Source: CAWKMN01 sp963850765 (GTDB taxonomy: Bacteria; Chloroflexota; Anaerolineae; Aggregatilineales; Aggregatilineaceae). From it: DNA of 64,000 nucleotides. Within the stretch, counting starts at the first letter, position 1. The number at the start of each line of letters is the position of its first letter. The translations under genes were made by a program, and so were the position numbers. The notes beneath the pieces are model-generated. The model was given only the letters and a program-made list of their open reading frames with translations. It made no database searches and had not been told where the DNA came from. Of the stretch, positions 62,647 to 64,000 are shown piece after piece. The stretch covers positions 260,193 through 324,192 of the forward strand of contig CAWKMN010000011.1 in the NCBI GenBank assembly GCA_963850765.1, given 5' to 3'.

Positions 62647-63909
62647 TCAGGTCGCGCGGTTTTGCAGACTCAGATTGTTATAAAGTCCCGGTTGAAGCAG
62701 AATCGCCTGGCAGATCGCCGCCACACCCCCCATTACACAGGCGTCGGAGCCATGGTGCGCCTGGACGACCTGCACGGCTCCCAGATTCCAGCGCAGCGCG
62801 CGCCGTTCGACTTCGGACCGAATCGTGGGCAGGATGAATTCACTCCCCAGGCTCAGAATCCCTCCGAAAACGACGAGGTCGGGATTGTACGCATTCACCA
62901 GTGAAGCAATGCCCATGCCCAGGTAGTAACCGACGCGGTTCAGCGCTGCCAGCGCCACGCCATCCCCTTGACGCGCAGCCTCAACGACGCCGGGGACGGT
63001 CAGTTGCTCGAAGCGGGTGGTGCTCAATATGCTGGGCTGGCCTTGTTTGATGAGCCGATCCACGTAACAAAATACAGCCGACTGGCTGACGAAGGTCTCC
63101 CAGCAGCCCCGGTTGCCACAGCCGCACAACTCTCCATCAGGATCGACGGTCATGTGACCGAACTCGCCGGCAAACCCCGCGATGCCTCTGACCAGCTCAC
63201 CGTTGCGAACGACAGCCCCGCCCAGCCCAACGCCCGCGCTGATAAACAGTACTTCGTGAAAACCTTTGGCAGCCCCAAACAGGTGCTCACCGAGCGCAGC
63301 CAGATTAGCCTCATTATCGACGAAAACGGGTGTGTGCGCGAATGCGCCCGACAGGGTGCGCCGCAGCGGCACGTCTTTCCAGTTCAGATTGGGGGCAAAC
63401 AACAGCATGCCGTTAGCCTGATCGACCAGGCCCGGTACCCCCAGCGCCACGCCGAGCAAATTGGCCCTGGTCGGGAACTCGTGTGCGCCCTGCCGCGCGG
63501 CGTGCTGCAGCAGCGCCAGCATCCGGTCCAGAATCGCCTGCTGGCTCGCGTAACCGCGGGTATCTTCGTGATAACGATGGATGATCTCGGCACCGAAATT
63601 CGTGCAGATCAGCGAAATGAAATCCACGCCCAGTTCACCGCTGACGATATAACCCGCCTGCGGATTCAGTTCGAGCATAATTGAGGGGCGGCCGATACCA
63701 CCAGAGGTTAAGCCAACCTCGCGCACGAACTGCATAGCCAGCAGTTCCAGGATCAGACTGGAGACGGTGGATTTGTTCAGGCCGGTGACTTCGGCCAGGG
63801 CCGCACGCGACAAGACCTTGTGCTCAAGCAGGCGCTTGAGGATCAGGGACAGGTTGATCTCCCGGACAAGGGCCTGATCACCCGTGCGAAAACTGGCTCT
63901 CTGAGGCAT
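62647..63909 (-). CDS. ROK-family transcriptional repressor
   Basis: A 420-residue regulator of the NagC/XylR type. An N-terminal winged helix-turn-helix (about residues 14-75: LSRAALAEVTGLNKSTVSSLILELL) precedes a sugar-kinase-like ROK domain. That domain has GVALGVPGLVD, ISAGVGLGGAVVRNGELVRG (about 223-242) and GEFGHMTVD, and the zinc motif CGCGNRGCWE (about 262-271). It probably senses a sugar taken up by the adjacent importer. A 17-bp palindrome 44 bp upstream is a good autoregulatory site. The kinase catalytic Asp of ROK enzymes corresponds to FVDNEANLAALGE, where it reads DNEAN. Confidence 0.95.
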   Translation of the reverse strand: MPQRASFRTGDQALVREINLSLILKRLLEHKVLSRAALAEVTGLNKSTVSSLILELLAMQFVREVGLTSGGIGRPSIMLELNPQAGYIVSGELGVDFISLICTNFGAEIIHRYHEDTRGYASQQAILDRMLALLQHAARQGAHEFPTRANLLGVALGVPGLVDQANGMLLFAPNLNWKDVPLRRTLSGAFAHTPVFVDNEANLAALGEHLFGAAKGFHEVLFISAGVGLGGAVVRNGELVRGIAGFAGEFGHMTVDPDGELCGCGNRGCWETFVSQSAVFCYVDRLIKQGQPSILSTTRFEQLTVPGVVEAARQGDGVALAALNRVGYYLGMGIASLVNAYNPDLVVFGGILSLGSEFILPTIRSEVERRALRWNLGAVQVVQAHHGSDACVMGGVAAICQAILLQPGLYNNLSLQNRAT

Positions 63910-63952
63910 TTAGTTAGGTGAGTTCCGTCAAAAAATCAATAATCAAAATTTG

Positions 63953-63969
63953 TTTGTTGATCCAACTAA
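63953..63969. promoter_or_regulatory. Putative ROK operator
   Basis: TTTGTTG-ATC-CAACTAA is an inverted repeat with six of seven arm pairs matching, in an AT-rich stretch 44 bp upstream of the ROK start. A weaker match, TTTTTGTCCAACCTAT, lies upstream of the binding-protein gene (about 62570-62585). Confidence 0.55.
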
Positions 63970-64000
63970 TTAATTCTATCCTTGAAAACGATCGAAAGTC

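Noticed and set aside
1..64000. tRNA, rRNA, insertion sequence or prophage genes
   Set aside because: No TPsiC-like box with a cloverleaf, no rRNA stretches, and no transposase, integrase or phage structural protein could be recognised on either strand.

Overview
The window looks like part of a high-GC, heterotrophic, respiring bacterial chromosome. Gene content (several MalFGK-type sugar importers, a caa3-type oxidase, group 3b NiFe hydrogenase, VanW/LysM/M23 envelope proteins, FHA and roadblock signalling proteins, a giant cyclic glucan synthase) and palindromic GC-rich intergenic repeats suggest a member of the Chloroflexota (Anaerolineae-like). This is inference: no rRNA or other phylogenetic marker is present. 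No tRNA, rRNA, CRISPR, insertion sequence or phage gene was seen.

Layout. 0-2 kb: two sugar ABC permeases. 2-10 kb: SDR dehydrogenase, enoyl-CoA hydratase, Nif3-like protein, an AT-rich orphan gene, an M23 peptidase/beta-propeller and a hexose-phosphate mutarotase. 10-15 kb: polytopic membrane protein, deoC, an ECF sigma factor with a partner, zinc-ribbon/FHA and roadblock proteins. 15-24 kb: hutU, then a hydBGDA hydrogenase operon, its maturation protease fused in frame to a receiver domain, and a histidine kinase. 24-33 kb: DUF192, LysM, response regulator, Crp/Fnr regulator, IscA-like protein, VanW protein, an HprK-like/TMPK-like kinase pair, endonuclease III. 33-40 kb: cytochrome oxidase cluster on the minus strand (ctaC, ctaD, two subunit III genes, CtaG-like, small subunit IV, and a subunit IV-cupredoxin-cytochrome c fusion). 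40-51 kb: stress block (PRC-barrel, CsbD, UspA translationally coupled to an 8.6-kb cyclic beta-glucan synthase gene, YciF/DUF892). 51-64 kb: a minus-strand carbohydrate locus in the order ROK regulator, binding protein, two permeases, two ATPases, then two TIM-barrel isomerases and two Gfo/Idh/MocA oxidoreductases.

Two things stand out beyond the gene list. First, several intergenic gaps contain composite elements: inverted arms built of degenerate ~7-bp words (a different word at each locus), often beginning at a stop codon and enclosing other palindromic repeats or a terminator. One of the enclosed palindromes also sits in frame inside a membrane-protein gene. Second, many conserved genes carry single-base frameshifts. 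I count about 16 in ctaD alone and about 11 elsewhere, mostly insertions, with conserved residues intact. This points to sequence-quality problems, or recent decay in ctaD. Frameshifted genes are given as one feature each with the shift position.
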